64,000 nucleotides of DNA from Phycisphaeraceae bacterium (GCA_019636735.1 JAHBWY010000004.1:124001-188000); one strand, 5' to 3'. Shown: positions 9,418 to 19,060, numbered from the stretch's first letter. Program-made: numbers and translations. The notes: a model not told the origin generated them from the letters alone.

Positions 9418-10704
9418 ATGGGATTGCCTCTCCAGGTCCTGCCGCTGCCCGTTCAGCGCTACTCCTGTCACGGGTGCGGCGACTGCTGCCGGGACTTCAC
9501 CGTGCAGCTTTCACCGGAGGATCTCGCCCGACTTGAGAGGCAGGGGTGGCGGGAGCGACTGGGTGAGCCGGTGACCGTCGAGTTCCAGGGGCAGGCCTTT
9601 CTGCGACAGCGTGACGATGGTGCGTGCATCTTTCTGATGGACAACGGCCTCTGCCGCGTGCACTCGGAGTTCGGCTTCGACGAGAAGCCGCTCGCCTGTC
9701 GCGTCTTTCCCTTCTCGCTGGCGCCGGGGCCGCGCGCGGCGATGGCCGGTATCAACTTCGCGTGCCAGTCGGTGCGGCAGAGTCGCGGCGCGGCGCTTCC
9801 AAGCCACATGGAGTCCCTTCGCGACTTCCAGGGGGCGCTGCCGGAAGCGCGGCGCGCCTCGGTCATTCGCCTCTCCGGCAAGCTCGTGGCCGATGAGGGC
9901 GAAGTTGATGCGCTCATCGCGGCCATTGATGGCTGGCTTACCCGACTCGAAGAGCCCTTCGAAGTCCGTCTTGACGGCCTCGCGTGGATCGCGCAGCAGC
10001 TCATGGCGGCGAAACTCGACACCGTGCGGGGCCGGCGCTTCGAGGAACTGCTCGACCTGCTCGTGGGGGCGCTGCCGGATGAGCTTCTGCATCTTCCGAT
10101 CGAAGCGCCGTCACGACGACAGATGTCCCTGCTGCGGCAGGCGGTCTTCGCGCGTACGGAGGATCCGAAGATCCCCGAGATCTCGCGGCGCGGCCGCCTG
10201 CGCACAGTGCTCTCACAGCTCTGGCGCAGTCGGCGCTTCTCGCGGGGCAAGGGCGTCATTCCGCCGATCGGTCTCGCGTGGCCGCGCGGCGGCCGGCTGG
10301 AGCGCGTTGCGGCGCTTCCCGGTGCGGCCCGCGGACCCGACGCGGAGGCCATTGAAGAACTCATGACGCGCTGGCTTCGCGCCACCATTCTCGGCGGTCG
10401 CGCGTGGGGCTCGGGCTTCTACGGCTGGCCGATGACCGAGGGACTCGGCGCGTTGATCGTGAATCTCGCCTCGCTCGGGTGGCTTGCGCGGGCCCATGCG
10501 GTGGCCGAGGGCGCACCCGCCGTGCGACTCGCGGATGTCTCGGCGGCACTCGGGCGCATCGATCGAAGCGCCGGGCGCGCGCGGTGGCTGGGAGGAAGCG
10601 CCGAGCGATTGCGGCTCGAGTACTTCGCTCGTCACGATGGCCTGCGGCGTCTTACGCGCGAGCTCTGGTTTGCTTCGCCCGCTTCCAGCGCCCCGCCAAC
10701 ATGA
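9418..10704 (+). CDS. YkgJ family cysteine-cluster protein
   Basis: A 428-residue protein whose first 110 residues carry the cysteine pattern of the family: CHGCGDCC near residue 17, then CIFLMDNGLC and a third cysteine in LACRVFPF. These cysteines are thought to bind zinc or an iron-sulfur cluster. The remaining 300 residues are helical and have no motif I recognise; they include a Trp/Gly-rich stretch (GGRAWGSGFYGWPM). Function is unknown. It starts 51 nt after rdgB. Its last 53 nt overlap the 3' end of the convergent flippase-like gene. Confidence 0.82.
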   Translation: MGLPLQVLPLPVQRYSCHGCGDCCRDFTVQLSPEDLARLERQGWRERLGEPVTVEFQGQAFLRQRDDGACIFLMDNGLCRVHSEFGFDEKPLACRVFPFSLAPGPRAAMAGINFACQSVRQSRGAALPSHMESLRDFQGALPEARRASVIRLSGKLVADEGEVDALIAAIDGWLTRLEEPFEVRLDGLAWIAQQLMAAKLDTVRGRRFEELLDLLVGALPDELLHLPIEAPSRRQMSLLRQAVFARTEDPKIPEISRRGRLRTVLSQLWRSRRFSRGKGVIPPIGLAWPRGGRLERVAALPGAARGPDAEAIEELMTRWLRATILGGRAWGSGFYGWPMTEGLGALIVNLASLGWLARAHAVAEGAPAVRLADVSAALGRIDRSAGRARWLGGSAERLRLEYFARHDGLRRLTRELWFASPASSAPPT

Positions 10705-11674
10705 TGAGCGCCACGGCGCCGGCCGGCAGCGCCACGGCGAGTTCCGCTGCGCTCTCGATGACCGCGAGCTGACTCGTTCGAGCGACGAGGTCTTCTCCGT
10801 CGCCGCCGAGCATTCGCGCAGCGACGAAGGCCACGGTCGCCTCACGGAAGCCAAGTCGACCAAGGGGATTCAGCGTGACCGCCATCGCGGCCATCGCGAG
10901 CATGAAGCTCTGGCTGGCGGAGAGCTCCATGCCGAGGATGCGCACCACGATCATCATGCGAAGGGCCCAGAGGCCGAGGTCGATCGAGCGAACCACCAGC
11001 GATCCCCAGAGGGCGACGGGATCGGTGACCACCCGTTCGAGCCCGCCCGATCGCTGTTGCACGAAGCGTCGCCCGAGGAGCGCCGGCGCGGCGATGCCTC
11101 CGACGAGAATCAGCCCGAGCGTGACCCCGAGCATGCCCAGGCCCAGGGCGCCGAAGAGGAGCGCTGCCGCAATGGCCGCCCCCAGCGGCACCACGACCGT
11201 GTACGCGATGCTTGCAAACCACGCGGCGACCTCGCGCAAGCGCATGTGATCGACCCGCAGGTGCCATGCGAGGCGCACAAAGACGCCCAGCCTGACGGGG
11301 GCATAGTTGAAGAGCGCCGCGACTGCGTTGACCCACTGCAACTCCATGAACCCCAGTCGGCGAAGGGGCTGCACGGCAATCCAGAAGATGGCACCATTGA
11401 GCGCGAGGCTGATCGCGCTGCACGCCAGAAGCACGGCGACCAGCGCCGGATCGGCGGCGCGGAGGCGCTGCCACGCGGCGGGATCCTGCATCGCGCGAAC
11501 GACGAGCCAGATGATGAGCGCCGCACCAAGGGCGAAGCCGATCGATTGCAGGAGCAGCCGGCGCCACGCGAAGACTTGGCGCTTCGTCTCCTCCAATTCC
11601 GCTTCGATCTCCTCGGGAGCCGCCTCCGGAAGTTCCTCGGGATCGGAGCGGGCTTCGCCGTCGTGGTTGCTCAT
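10652..11674 (-). CDS. lysylphosphatidylglycerol synthase TM region / flippase-like membrane protein
   Basis: A 340-residue integral membrane protein with about eight hydrophobic helices and a charged N-terminal cytoplasmic segment (PEELPEAAPEEIEAELEET). The overall pattern and NYAPVRLGVFVRLAW fit the UPF0104 family, the membrane half of MprF-type proteins, often linked to lipid-linked sugar export. The start MSNHDG overlaps the stop of the glycosyltransferase (ATGA at 11674-11671), which argues for a joint role: the transferase may make a lipid-linked sugar and this protein may move it. That role is inferred. Its 3' end overlaps the YkgJ-type gene by 53 nt. Confidence 0.82.
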   Translation of the reverse strand: MSNHDGEARSDPEELPEAAPEEIEAELEETKRQVFAWRRLLLQSIGFALGAALIIWLVVRAMQDPAAWQRLRAADPALVAVLLACSAISLALNGAIFWIAVQPLRRLGFMELQWVNAVAALFNYAPVRLGVFVRLAWHLRVDHMRLREVAAWFASIAYTVVVPLGAAIAAALLFGALGLGMLGVTLGLILVGGIAAPALLGRRFVQQRSGGLERVVTDPVALWGSLVVRSIDLGLWALRMMIVVRILGMELSASQSFMLAMAAMAVTLNPLGRLGFREATVAFVAARMLGGDGEDLVARTSQLAVIESAAELAVALPAGAVALIMLAGRWKRAKQTRARA

Positions 11675-12450
11675 CGATCGCCCTTCGTCACCCGGCCGCC
11701 ATGGCGAGGACGACCCTTGAAGCGCTCGCGCATCATCACCCAGCAGGCACGGACACCATCGCGCCATCCGATCTTCTTCCCGGCCGCGAAGCCGCGCGGG
11801 TTGTAGTGCACGGGCACCTCGGCGATCTCCGCGCCTTCGCGGGCGAGGACCGCGGTGAGTTGTGGTTCGATGCCGAAGCGATCCTCGGTGAGCTGCGGCA
11901 GTACGCGCCGAAGAAGGGGAACCGGAAGAAGCTTGTAGCAGCACTCCATGTCGCCGATGCGATAGCCGGTCGCGAAGTTGCTGATGCGAGTGAGGGCGCG
12001 GTTCGCGCCTCGATGGAGCCGCCGGACCAGCGTGCCTCCATCCATCGACAGCCAGCGATTGCCGTAGACCGCGCCGTGGCCGCCGGGCGGAAGCGCCTCA
12101 AGCAGCGAGGCAAAGTCGCCGGGGTCGTACTCGAGATCGGCGTCCTGGATGATCACGGCGTCGGCATCATCGGCGGAGCGCTCGAGCACGCGCCGAAAGC
12201 CCGTTCGCAGCGCCGCACCCTTGCCGCGATTGATGAGATGGGTCAGCACATCGAGGCGTCCGGGCGAGCCGCGATGGGCCTCGCTGAGGCGCTCGGCCGC
12301 GCTGCGGGTCGCCACCGCGCTGGCATCATCGACGAGCACGATCGACAGCGACCATGCCGATGGAAGCGAGGTCGCCAGCACGCGCTGCACGCACTGCTCC
12401 AGCGTCTCCGGTTCGTTGAAGACGGGAATGACGCAGAAGAGCACCGGCAC
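11671..12450 (-). CDS. family 2 glycosyltransferase (dolichol-phosphate mannosyltransferase-like)
   Basis: A 259-residue GT-A fold enzyme. It opens with FCVIPVFNEPETLEQCV, continues with VLVDDAS, and has the metal-binding acidic motif IIQDADLEYDPGDF near residue 105. A further family motif is YGNRWLS. It lacks C-terminal membrane helices, so it should act at the inner face of the membrane, probably on a polyprenyl phosphate. The 21-nt gap to floA and the ATGA overlap with the flippase-like gene place it in the NfeD-flotillin operon. The sugar and acceptor are unknown. Confidence 0.9.
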   Translation of the reverse strand: MPVLFCVIPVFNEPETLEQCVQRVLATSLPSAWSLSIVLVDDASAVATRSAAERLSEAHRGSPGRLDVLTHLINRGKGAALRTGFRRVLERSADDADAVIIQDADLEYDPGDFASLLEALPPGGHGAVYGNRWLSMDGGTLVRRLHRGANRALTRISNFATGYRIGDMECCYKLLPVPLLRRVLPQLTEDRFGIEPQLTAVLAREGAEIAEVPVHYNPRGFAAGKKIGWRDGVRACWVMMRERFKGRPRHGGRVTKGDR

Positions 12451-12471
12451 GCGCGCGGTCCGGGGACTTCG

Positions 12472-13515
12472 TCAGCCGGCCTGCGGTGGCTGACCGATCG
12501 ACTGCCTCATCTGGGTGTCCGCCTGCACATTCTGCATGCGGTAGTAGTCCATGACACCGAGCTTGCCTGTTCGGAGGGCATCAGCCAGAGCCTTGGGCAC
12601 ATCGGCCTCGGCCAGGACCACCAGGGCCCGGTTCTTCTGCGCCTCGGCCTGGAACTCCGCCTCGAGCGCCACGGCGGCTGCACGCCGCTGTTCGGCTTGG
12701 GCCTGGAAGCGCTTGCTGTCGGCCTCGGCCTGTGCGGTCTGGAGATTCGCGCCGATGTTGTCGCCGACATCGATCTCAGCAATGTCGATCGAGAGGATCT
12801 CGAAGGCCGTGCCGGAGTCGAGACCCTGGGCAAGCACGGTCTTCGAGATGCGGTCGGGGTGCTCGAGCACCGCCTTGTGACTCTCGCTCGCACCGATGGT
12901 CGCCACAATGCCCTGACCGACGCGGGCCACGATCGTCTCCTCGGTGGCACCACCGACGAGCCGCGCGATCGCCGTGCGCACTGTGACTCGCGCTCGCACG
13001 CGAAGCTGAATGCCGTCTTGGGCCACGCCGTCGAGGGTGGCCTTGCCGCTGGCGGGATTGGGGCAATCGATGACCTTCGGGTCGACACTCGTGCGCACCG
13101 CTTCGAGAATGTCTCGACCGGCGAGATCGATGGCCGTGGCACGATCCCATCCGAGGTCGATCTTCGCCTTGTCGGCCGCAATCATGGCCCGGATGACACG
13201 ATCCACCCGGCCGCCAGCCAGATAGTGCGCTTCGAGGAGGTTCGTCGGCACATCGAGCCCCGCCTTCCGCGCGGAGATTCGATTGAGGACGATGACCCCG
13301 GGGGGAACCTTGCGAAGTCGCATCATCACGAGGTCGATGAGTCGGACCTTGGCGCCGGAGAGCCACGCCTGCACCCAGAGCTGGATGTACTGGGCGATGA
13401 TGATGAAGAAGATGAGGCCGACAACACCGGCCACGATGAGCGTGACCAGCAGCCAGGTCGGCATGGCCGACTTCCCGGCGGCAGCCTGAGCAAGCAGGAA
13501 TGGATGAATCGTCAT
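12472..13515 (-). CDS. floA: flotillin-like protein FloA
   Basis: A 347-residue SPFH-superfamily membrane scaffold protein (UPF0365). An N-terminal hairpin of hydrophobic residues (about 19-42) anchors it. The family core follows with [40 protein letters not shown] and [14 protein letters not shown] coiled-coil-like Ala/Glu/Gln-rich stretch ([20 protein letters not shown]) precedes the C-terminus. FloA proteins organise membrane microdomains. It lies 48 nt after the short NfeD gene, a partnership seen in many bacteria. The start MTIHPF precedes the membrane hairpin. Confidence 0.93.
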   Translation of the reverse strand: MTIHPFLLAQAAAGKSAMPTWLLVTLIVAGVVGLIFFIIIAQYIQLWVQAWLSGAKVRLIDLVMMRLRKVPPGVIVLNRISARKAGLDVPTNLLEAHYLAGGRVDRVIRAMIAADKAKIDLGWDRATAIDLAGRDILEAVRTSVDPKVIDCPNPASGKATLDGVAQDGIQLRVRARVTVRTAIARLVGGATEETIVARVGQGIVATIGASESHKAVLEHPDRISKTVLAQGLDSGTAFEILSIDIAEIDVGDNIGANLQTAQAEADSKRFQAQAEQRRAAAVALEAEFQAEAQKNRALVVLAEADVPKALADALRTGKLGVMDYYRMQNVQADTQMRQSIGQPPQAG

Positions 13516-13563
13516 GACCGCTTCAGCCTAGCAAAGCAGGAAGCGGGGGGTTCGCCCCCGGAG

Positions 13564-14124
13564 TCAGCCGACGGCCCGGACCTTGATCTGGTCATCGAGC
13601 ACATCAACCACGACCACTCGTTGGCCCGCGTCAATAAACCCCGACTCGGCCAGCGCATCGACGCGCTGACCGGCAATGCGCACAAAGCCGACGGGACGCA
13701 AGGGCGTCACGACATCGCCCTCGGCGCCGATCAACTTGCGCAGTTGTTCCAGTCGAAGGGCATTCGGTCGCAACGACGGAGGCCGATCGGCTTCCGCGTC
13801 GACGGCGTCTTCGAGAATCATCTTGCGCGCCAGCGGCGACGCGGACCAGACCTTCAACCCGAAGACGATGACCGCCGGCGCACCGGCTGCGTAGATTGAC
13901 GCGGCGGCGATGCCCCAGCGCCAGTCGTGCATGAAGAAGCAGGCGACCGAGGCGACGAGCGACAGGCCGCAGAGTGTCGCCAGAAGTCCGCCGCTGGGAA
14001 TGAACAGCTCGGCGGCGAAGAGCACGATGCCGACCGCCAGCAGGATGAAGCCAAGGATGAGCCATCGCTCCTCGGATGCACCATCACTTGCGGCGCCGAC
14101 GGCGAGAAGCAGCAGTGGATTCAT
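13564..14124 (-). CDS. short NfeD-like membrane protein
   Basis: A 186-residue protein with three to four N-terminal hydrophobic helices (about 22-95), starting with LILGFILLAVGIVLFAAELFIPSGG, and a C-terminal OB-fold (about 125-185) with GAEGDVVTPLRPVGFVRIAG and a conserved VVVVDVLDDQIKVR strand pair. This is the truncated NfeD form that lacks the protease domain and usually accompanies a flotillin. It overlaps the stop of the long NfeD gene (ATGA at 14124-14121) and precedes floA, so all three products are probably made together. Confidence 0.9.
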   Translation of the reverse strand: MNPLLLLAVGAASDGASEERWLILGFILLAVGIVLFAAELFIPSGGLLATLCGLSLVASVACFFMHDWRWGIAAASIYAAGAPAVIVFGLKVWSASPLARKMILEDAVDAEADRPPSLRPNALRLEQLRKLIGAEGDVVTPLRPVGFVRIAGQRVDALAESGFIDAGQRVVVVDVLDDQIKVRAVG

Positions 14125-15866
14125 GCGGTGTCGCTCTCGACATCGAGTTCGGCGGGGCCCGTCCGCACCACGCGGATCGGCTGGCCTCGCTCAAGGTAGC
14201 CCTCGGTCGAGCGCACATCGTAGAGCGTGCCGTCGAAGTCGCCCTTGCCCGCCGGTCGAAGGTCGGTGAAGGCGACTCCGCGGCTTCCCGGCGGCAACGG
14301 CGGACGCCGAGAGGGGATCGCAGCGGACCCGTCAGGCGCCGTGCTTGCGCCGGCCCCGGCAAACACCGCTCCACCCGAGGCGACCTCGGCATCGAGCACG
14401 GCACCCGCGAGCGCTCGAGGACCTCCCAGCCTTCGCAGAATGGCGGCGCCGATCGCCCCCGCGACCACGGCCGTGCCCAGCGTGCCGGCAATGGCCAGAA
14501 GCAATTCGCGCTGGCCCGCGGCTGAGTTGAGCTCGCTCTGGACGAAGACCCCGGCCACGCCGAGCAGAACGAGCATCGCGCCACCAAGCCCGAGAACGAG
14601 CGTGCCCGGGAAGAGCGCGACTTCGGCGAGCACGAGCGCGACACCGAGAACGACAATGGCCAGTTGCCACCACTGGGCCAATCCAAGGAGCAGCGGTGCG
14701 CCGAGCAGCACCACCAGACATGCGAACGACGCAATGCCGAAGACACCGAAACCCGGCACGGCAAGTTCAACCAGGAAGCAGATCACCATCACCGCCACCA
14801 GAATCAATCGCACCGGCGTGCTGATGAGGAAGCGCACGAGCCCCTCGGACCAACTCTCCTGATAGCGCCGCACTTCGGTGGCGCCGAAGAATGCGACCAA
14901 GGCGTTGTCATCGGGAATGATGGCCGTTGCCAGACCGAAGGCCACGGCCTCCGGCGTGCGCACCGTGAGCAGACGATCGTCGGAGTCGACCTGCGTGACC
15001 AAGCGCCATCGATCGCGTTCGCTTGAGTCCAGTCGAGGTCGCGCGCTGGGGAGTGTCTGCTCAAACTCGATCTGCGCCGCGATCTCCTCGGCGGAGAGTT
15101 CCGCAGCGCGCGGACGCCCGCGCGGCGGCGGTGGGCCGAAGAGATCACTGAAGAAGGGGCGCACCGGGCGCCGGTCGAGCCCCGAGACCGCCGGGCTTCC
15201 GGCCGCCGTCAGTTGATCCGGGGGCTCCTTGCCGAAGACTTCGCGGTACTCGGCTCGATCAACGAAGACGCGCTCACCCGTTCGGACATCTTCGAGCATC
15301 CAGAGCTCGACGCCGACGGCGATGAATGCCTGGACCAGTCGCTCATCCCAGTGATTGCGTCGCGCGCTGTCAATGACCTCGGAGAGAAGCGGGCTCTCGA
15401 GCTTGGCTCGCTCCGCCTGCGGCAACTCCATGAGGCCCATGCCCGGGATGAAGGCGATGGGAGCGCTCGCACCGAAGACTGCATCGGGTGTCACGACGAT
15501 CTCGCGCGCCGCGAGCGCGATCAGTGTTCCCGCGGAGTACGCCGTCGGACGAATCCACGCGACCGTGTTCGGCGGCATCTCCTTCTTGATGAGCCGACAG
15601 ATGTCGAGCGCCGCGCCGACCTCGCCACCCGGAGTATCGATTTCGATGACGGCGGCATCGAAGCCGTCATTGCGGGCGCGCTCCAGTCGCCGTTCCAGAC
15701 TGCGAAGCGTGACCGTGTCGATTGGACCGCTGATGGTGAAGATGGCGACGCGCTCGGCCCGGCGCGCCGCAGGCACCGAAGCGGGGGCCGTCATCTCCTG
15801 CATGGCATGAGAAAGCACGGCGAGAGCCGCCGCGCCGATGAAGACCCAGAGTCGAATCAGGGACAC
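14121..15866 (-). CDS. long NfeD: ClpP-class membrane serine protease with NfeD domain
   Basis: A 581-residue protein. A signal or anchor segment (5-22) is followed by a ClpP/crotonase-fold protease domain with IEIDTPGGEV (74-83) and the nucleophile region TAYSAGTLIALAA, where S111 is the likely catalytic serine; K155 in AERAKLES is placed like the lysine of the Ser-Lys dyad. The segment at about 175-310 is longer than usual and Pro/Arg-rich. Four membrane helices (about 335-465) and a C-terminal OB-fold ending IRVVRTGPAELDVESDTA complete it. Related proteases cleave membrane proteins such as stomatins. It heads the five-gene operon that contains floA. Confidence 0.9.
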   Translation of the reverse strand: MSLIRLWVFIGAAALAVLSHAMQEMTAPASVPAARRAERVAIFTISGPIDTVTLRSLERRLERARNDGFDAAVIEIDTPGGEVGAALDICRLIKKEMPPNTVAWIRPTAYSAGTLIALAAREIVVTPDAVFGASAPIAFIPGMGLMELPQAERAKLESPLLSEVIDSARRNHWDERLVQAFIAVGVELWMLEDVRTGERVFVDRAEYREVFGKEPPDQLTAAGSPAVSGLDRRPVRPFFSDLFGPPPPRGRPRAAELSAEEIAAQIEFEQTLPSARPRLDSSERDRWRLVTQVDSDDRLLTVRTPEAVAFGLATAIIPDDNALVAFFGATEVRRYQESWSEGLVRFLISTPVRLILVAVMVICFLVELAVPGFGVFGIASFACLVVLLGAPLLLGLAQWWQLAIVVLGVALVLAEVALFPGTLVLGLGGAMLVLLGVAGVFVQSELNSAAGQRELLLAIAGTLGTAVVAGAIGAAILRRLGGPRALAGAVLDAEVASGGAVFAGAGASTAPDGSAAIPSRRPPLPPGSRGVAFTDLRPAGKGDFDGTLYDVRSTEGYLERGQPIRVVRTGPAELDVESDTA

Positions 15867-15903
15867 GCGGCAAGTATAGGTGGCGCCCCACTGACGAAAA
15901 GAA

Positions 15904-15934
15904 CACCGCCGGTCGGCTGAGCCGACCGGCGGTG
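15904..15934 (-). terminator. intrinsic terminator of the prepilin-like gene pair
   Basis: A perfect 14-bp stem, CACCGCCGGTCGGC with its complement, closes a 3-nt loop. On the minus strand the stem is followed by TTCTTTT, a typical U-rich release tract. It lies about 58 nt past the stop of the prepilin-like gene at 15992. On the plus strand the tail is CTGAATTTC, so it may work weakly in both directions. Confidence 0.85.
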
Positions 15935-15991
15935 CTGAATTTCCCCTGATGCCTGGCCCAGAGGGTCAGGCGTACCCGGGAGCTCCCGGAG

Positions 15992-16960
15992 TCAGTCGAA
16001 CTGCAGCTGATGCGTGGTGCTGCTCTGACTGCCGGTGACGGTGCGAACCACCGTCAGGAAGACATCTCCGCGATTCCGGAACTGAGAGTTCTCAGTCTCC
16101 GAGAGGAAGATGTTGTCGAGACCGGTGCCCGGAGGGCAGTTGGCGTCGTTGGGAGGAGAGACCGTCGAACCCTCGGCGCAGCTGATGCCCGTGGGGAAGA
16201 AGGTCGTCTCGAAGGCGACATGGTTGTCGTTGTAGCAGATGTTGCCTTCCCAAGAGGTCTTCGGGCCGTGGATCTGGAGGGTGATCGAGTTCGTGTACGC
16301 GTTGGTGGTCGTCTGACCATCCTCCACGCCACGGTTTCCGAGCACCGCGAATCCGGAGTCCGAAGTGTTCCGCCAGTGACGATCACGGCGGCTCTCCTTG
16401 CGAGCCGAAGCATCACGAGCCATGAGCGGCATGGTCGCGTAGCTCGTGTGGCAGACACCATCGGTCAACTGCGTGCGGAAGTTGTTGCCGAGGCTTCCCG
16501 AGCCTGCGCCGCCGTTGGCCGGATCCGGCACATCGCCGTCCCAGTAGGTGTCGTTGGCCGGCTGGTAGGAGGAGTAGTTGTAGTTCGAGCAGACCGCGAC
16601 GCGGCCGCTGACTTCGGACGGGCTCACCAGGATCTGCGGCGTGAAGAGCTCGCGAGCAATGCACGCCGAGTAGAGGTGAGCGTGGCTGTTCTTCAGCTCA
16701 TTCGGCAGACCACGGCCGGGGATGATGCCCTGGCGGTTGATCACGCCGGGAAGCGGAAACTCACCACCGCCTTCAGACGCGGCGTGCGTCAGGAAGCCGG
16801 TGTGGATCTGCTTGAGCTGCGTGCTGCACTTGGTCTGCCGGGCCGCCGCGCGGGCCTTGCCGAGCGCCGGGAGCAGGATGCCCAAGAGCAGTGCGATGAT
16901 GGCCATGACCACCAGCAGCTCGATGAGCGTGAATCCTTGGTTGCGATGGGTACGAGTCAT
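15992..16960 (-). CDS. prepilin-like protein with type IV pilin N-terminus
   Basis: A 322-residue protein with a class III prepilin leader: processing is expected at G9|F10 in [15 protein letters not shown], with the conserved Glu at +5 (E14) followed by a hydrophobic helix. The large C-terminal domain contains paired cysteines and the motif [15 protein letters not shown], which resembles the 'H-X9-DG' class of planctomycete pseudopilin-like proteins. It should be exported and processed by a prepilin peptidase and may form part of a surface fibre or secretion pseudopilus. No assembly ATPase or secretin is nearby. It is a paralogue of the gene 35 nt upstream and probably shares its transcript and the terminator at 15904. 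Confidence 0.88.
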   Translation of the reverse strand: MTRTHRNQGFTLIELLVVMAIIALLLGILLPALGKARAAARQTKCSTQLKQIHTGFLTHAASEGGGEFPLPGVINRQGIIPGRGLPNELKNSHAHLYSACIARELFTPQILVSPSEVSGRVAVCSNYNYSSYQPANDTYWDGDVPDPANGGAGSGSLGNNFRTQLTDGVCHTSYATMPLMARDASARKESRRDRHWRNTSDSGFAVLGNRGVEDGQTTTNAYTNSITLQIHGPKTSWEGNICYNDNHVAFETTFFPTGISCAEGSTVSPPNDANCPPGTGLDNIFLSETENSQFRNRGDVFLTVVRTVTGSQSSTTHQLQFD

Positions 16961-16995
16961 CGTGATGTGACCTTTCTTGAAAGTGCTGACCGGGG

Positions 16996-17976
16996 TCAGT
17001 TGGAGGACGGATCAACCACCGGAACGCCAATGGTGCAGCCGGTGATCGTGCCCGGGAAGATGCCCATCCAGGTGTCGCCGGCGCTGTTGGCCACGGGGTT
17101 CGTGTTGGCGCTCTGCGACTGGCAGTTGGCCACGCACCCGCGCTTCAGGCAGCCGACCTGCGTGAAGGGCTGGTTGGTGAAGATGTGGTCTCGAGTGCTG
17201 CCGAGCGTTCCGCACTCGAAGGTCACGCCTTCCGGCCAGAATGACTTGGTCAGCTCGACATGGTTGTCGGCGAAGACCAGGTTGCCCCACCACTCACGCT
17301 TCGGGCCGATGAGCTGGGTGGCGTAGTTGTTGATGGAGCCGTTGACGGGATCGGGATCCCATGCACCGTTGGCGAGCAGCTTGGGAGCGCGGGTGCCCAG
17401 CAGGGGGCGGGTCGCGTCCTGGGTGTTGCGCCACTGGGCATCCTTGCGGAGGCCGAAGAGGGCCAGGTGGGCGTAGCTGGTGTTCGAGGTGCCCTGTCCG
17501 ACGGTGCTGTTGACATTCGCCGTGAAGGTGTTGTCCCAGAAGACATTGTTGCCGGGGTTGAACAGGTTGTAGTTGTACGGCGTGGTTCCGCCCTTGCCCT
17601 TCTCAACGACCACGGGGTTGACCTCGGTCGGCCCGATGCAGAGTTCAGGCTTGAAGTATTCCTGGGCAATCATGCATGAGTACAGGTTCTGCGTGTTGTT
17701 GGCCGTGGGATCTTCAGTGGTCGGGATCGGGGGATTGACGGTGTTGTCCAGGCAGCGGCGGATGTAGCCGGGCAGCGGAAGGCGGCCGGCCTTGTCCTTG
17801 GCTGCGTACGAAAGCATGCCGGTGTGGATCTGCTTGATCTGGGTGGCGTCCTTGGTCTCGCGGGCAGCCTGCTGGGCCTTGGCGAGAGCCGGGAGGAGCA
17901 ACCCAACCAGCAGAGCGATGATCGCAATGACCACCAGCAGCTCAACGAGCGTGAAGCCTCTGTTGTGGTTCCTCAT
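16996..17976 (-). CDS. prepilin-like protein with type IV pilin N-terminus (paralogue)
   Basis: A 326-residue paralogue of the adjacent protein. The start ATG at 17976 is preceded by a good AGGAG site, and the leader is only seven residues: [19 protein letters not shown], with E12 at +5. Shared blocks include [24 protein letters not shown] near residue 40 and a [16 protein letters not shown] block equivalent to DNHV of its neighbour. A longer upstream reading frame exists but lacks the leader position and is rejected. The C-terminus is rich in Asn, Gly and Thr. Function as a pseudopilin or surface-fibre subunit is inferred. Confidence 0.88.
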   Translation of the reverse strand: MRNHNRGFTLVELLVVIAIIALLVGLLLPALAKAQQAARETKDATQIKQIHTGMLSYAAKDKAGRLPLPGYIRRCLDNTVNPPIPTTEDPTANNTQNLYSCMIAQEYFKPELCIGPTEVNPVVVEKGKGGTTPYNYNLFNPGNNVFWDNTFTANVNSTVGQGTSNTSYAHLALFGLRKDAQWRNTQDATRPLLGTRAPKLLANGAWDPDPVNGSINNYATQLIGPKREWWGNLVFADNHVELTKSFWPEGVTFECGTLGSTRDHIFTNQPFTQVGCLKRGCVANCQSQSANTNPVANSAGDTWMGIFPGTITGCTIGVPVVDPSSN

Positions 17977-18583
17977 AAGACTCTTCTCCTGCGTGATGGA
18001 CCGCACGCACACGGGCGGCTGGACCAAGCCGCGGGTCGAAGCGTCCACACGGCGCTGGCCTGGCGCCGAGGGTCCTTCCGGTCGAACGGAGTCCATGCCA
18101 CCACATGGCTGCGCTCGAGCGGGTCGAGACGAAGGAATGAATGGGCGACCGTGAGGCGAAGGGCGGGAAACGAACTTGGCTTCCAGCCGATCTCGGAAGG
18201 GCCACGCGAACCATGGTCGCTCCGTAATCGGGGCGATGGGAAGCAACTTCTGGGAGTGCTTCAACGCGTGGCACCGAGCCACTTCGCGTCCGGGCAGGAG
18301 GCTGTGCCTCGAGCCGTGGTCGCAGGTCAGATTGTCGGCTGCCGCAGACGAATCAGGGTCGGGAATGCCGACGAATCAGAGCGAGATTCCTTCCGGGCGG
18401 GATCAATGTCCCGAGCGGACGGTTGGATATTGCTCTGCAGCGAGCCCTTGGCGTTCTCACGCCACGAGTACTCTACGGATCAAGGTTGCGTTTGCAACTC
18501 GGCAACTGTGGATTTTTCGTACTTCCTTCGCCCGGCCTTTGGAGTGACAGTCACTTCTATCGGCACCAAGCCCACTTCCGACC
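17977..18583. other. 607-nt intergenic region between divergent genes
   Basis: This stretch separates the prepilin pair (minus) from the RidA-like gene (plus). It holds the prepilin ribosome-binding site at about 17979-17990 and must hold promoters for both directions. The last 120 nt are visibly more AT-rich and contain a short GTTGC-GTTT-GCAAC hairpin at about 18485-18498 followed by a run of five T. I cannot place a convincing promoter and see no RNA gene. Confidence 0.5.
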
Positions 18584-19060
18584 ATGCCGACCCATTCCGA
18601 TATCCTCGCCCGCCTATCCGAGCTGGGGCTCGAACTTCCGGCGCCCCCGAAGCCAGTCGCTGCGTACATCCCCTTTGTGCGAGTCGGCCCCCTCATTTTC
18701 GTCAGTGGCCAGATCCCCCTGCGGGAGGGTCAGGTGATCTGCCGTGGTCCGGTTCCGGGGACCGCCTCGATCGAGGCGGCCCAGTCGGCAGCGCGGCAGT
18801 GCGTCCTGAATGGACTTGCCGTGGTCGCCGATGCGCTCGGTGGAGACCTCGGTCGAGTGCGACGCATGGTGAGACTCGGAGTCTTTGTTCAGTCTGATGA
18901 TGGCTTCGCCGAGCAGCCGAAGGTTGCCAACGGAGCCAGCGAGTTGCTGCGAGCACTCTTTGGAGATGCGGGAACCCATGCGCGTGCGGCGGTCGGCGTG
19001 AACGCGCTGCCGCTGGGAGCATCGGTCGAAGTTGAAATGCTTGTGGAGGCCGACTCATGA
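18584..19060 (+). CDS. RidA/YjgF-family protein
   Basis: A 158-residue protein of the Rid superfamily, in the longer subgroup with an N-terminal helix (ILARLSELGLELPAPPKPVA). Family marks are GPLIFVSGQIPL, ARQCVLNGLAVVADALGGDL and the C-terminal HARAAVGVNALPLGASVEVEM. The arginine in HARAAVG is at the position that binds the imine substrate in true RidA. Members hydrolyse reactive enamines and imines, but this subgroup is poorly characterised. It overlaps the next gene by ATGA at 19057-19060, which links it to the DUF1573 protein. Confidence 0.92.
   Translation: MPTHSDILARLSELGLELPAPPKPVAAYIPFVRVGPLIFVSGQIPLREGQVICRGPVPGTASIEAAQSAARQCVLNGLAVVADALGGDLGRVRRMVRLGVFVQSDDGFAEQPKVANGASELLRALFGDAGTHARAAVGVNALPLGASVEVEMLVEADS

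Noticed and set aside
11701..13899. Long plus-strand open frame opposite the glycosyltransferase, floA and nfeD genes
   Set aside because: It mirrors recognised genes on the other strand, a common effect in GC-rich DNA, and has no recognisable domain.
16996..18282. Longer version of the second prepilin-like protein (428 residues)
   Set aside because: The extra N-terminal sequence lacks coding character and would bury the prepilin leader; the ATG at 17976 has a good AGGAG site.
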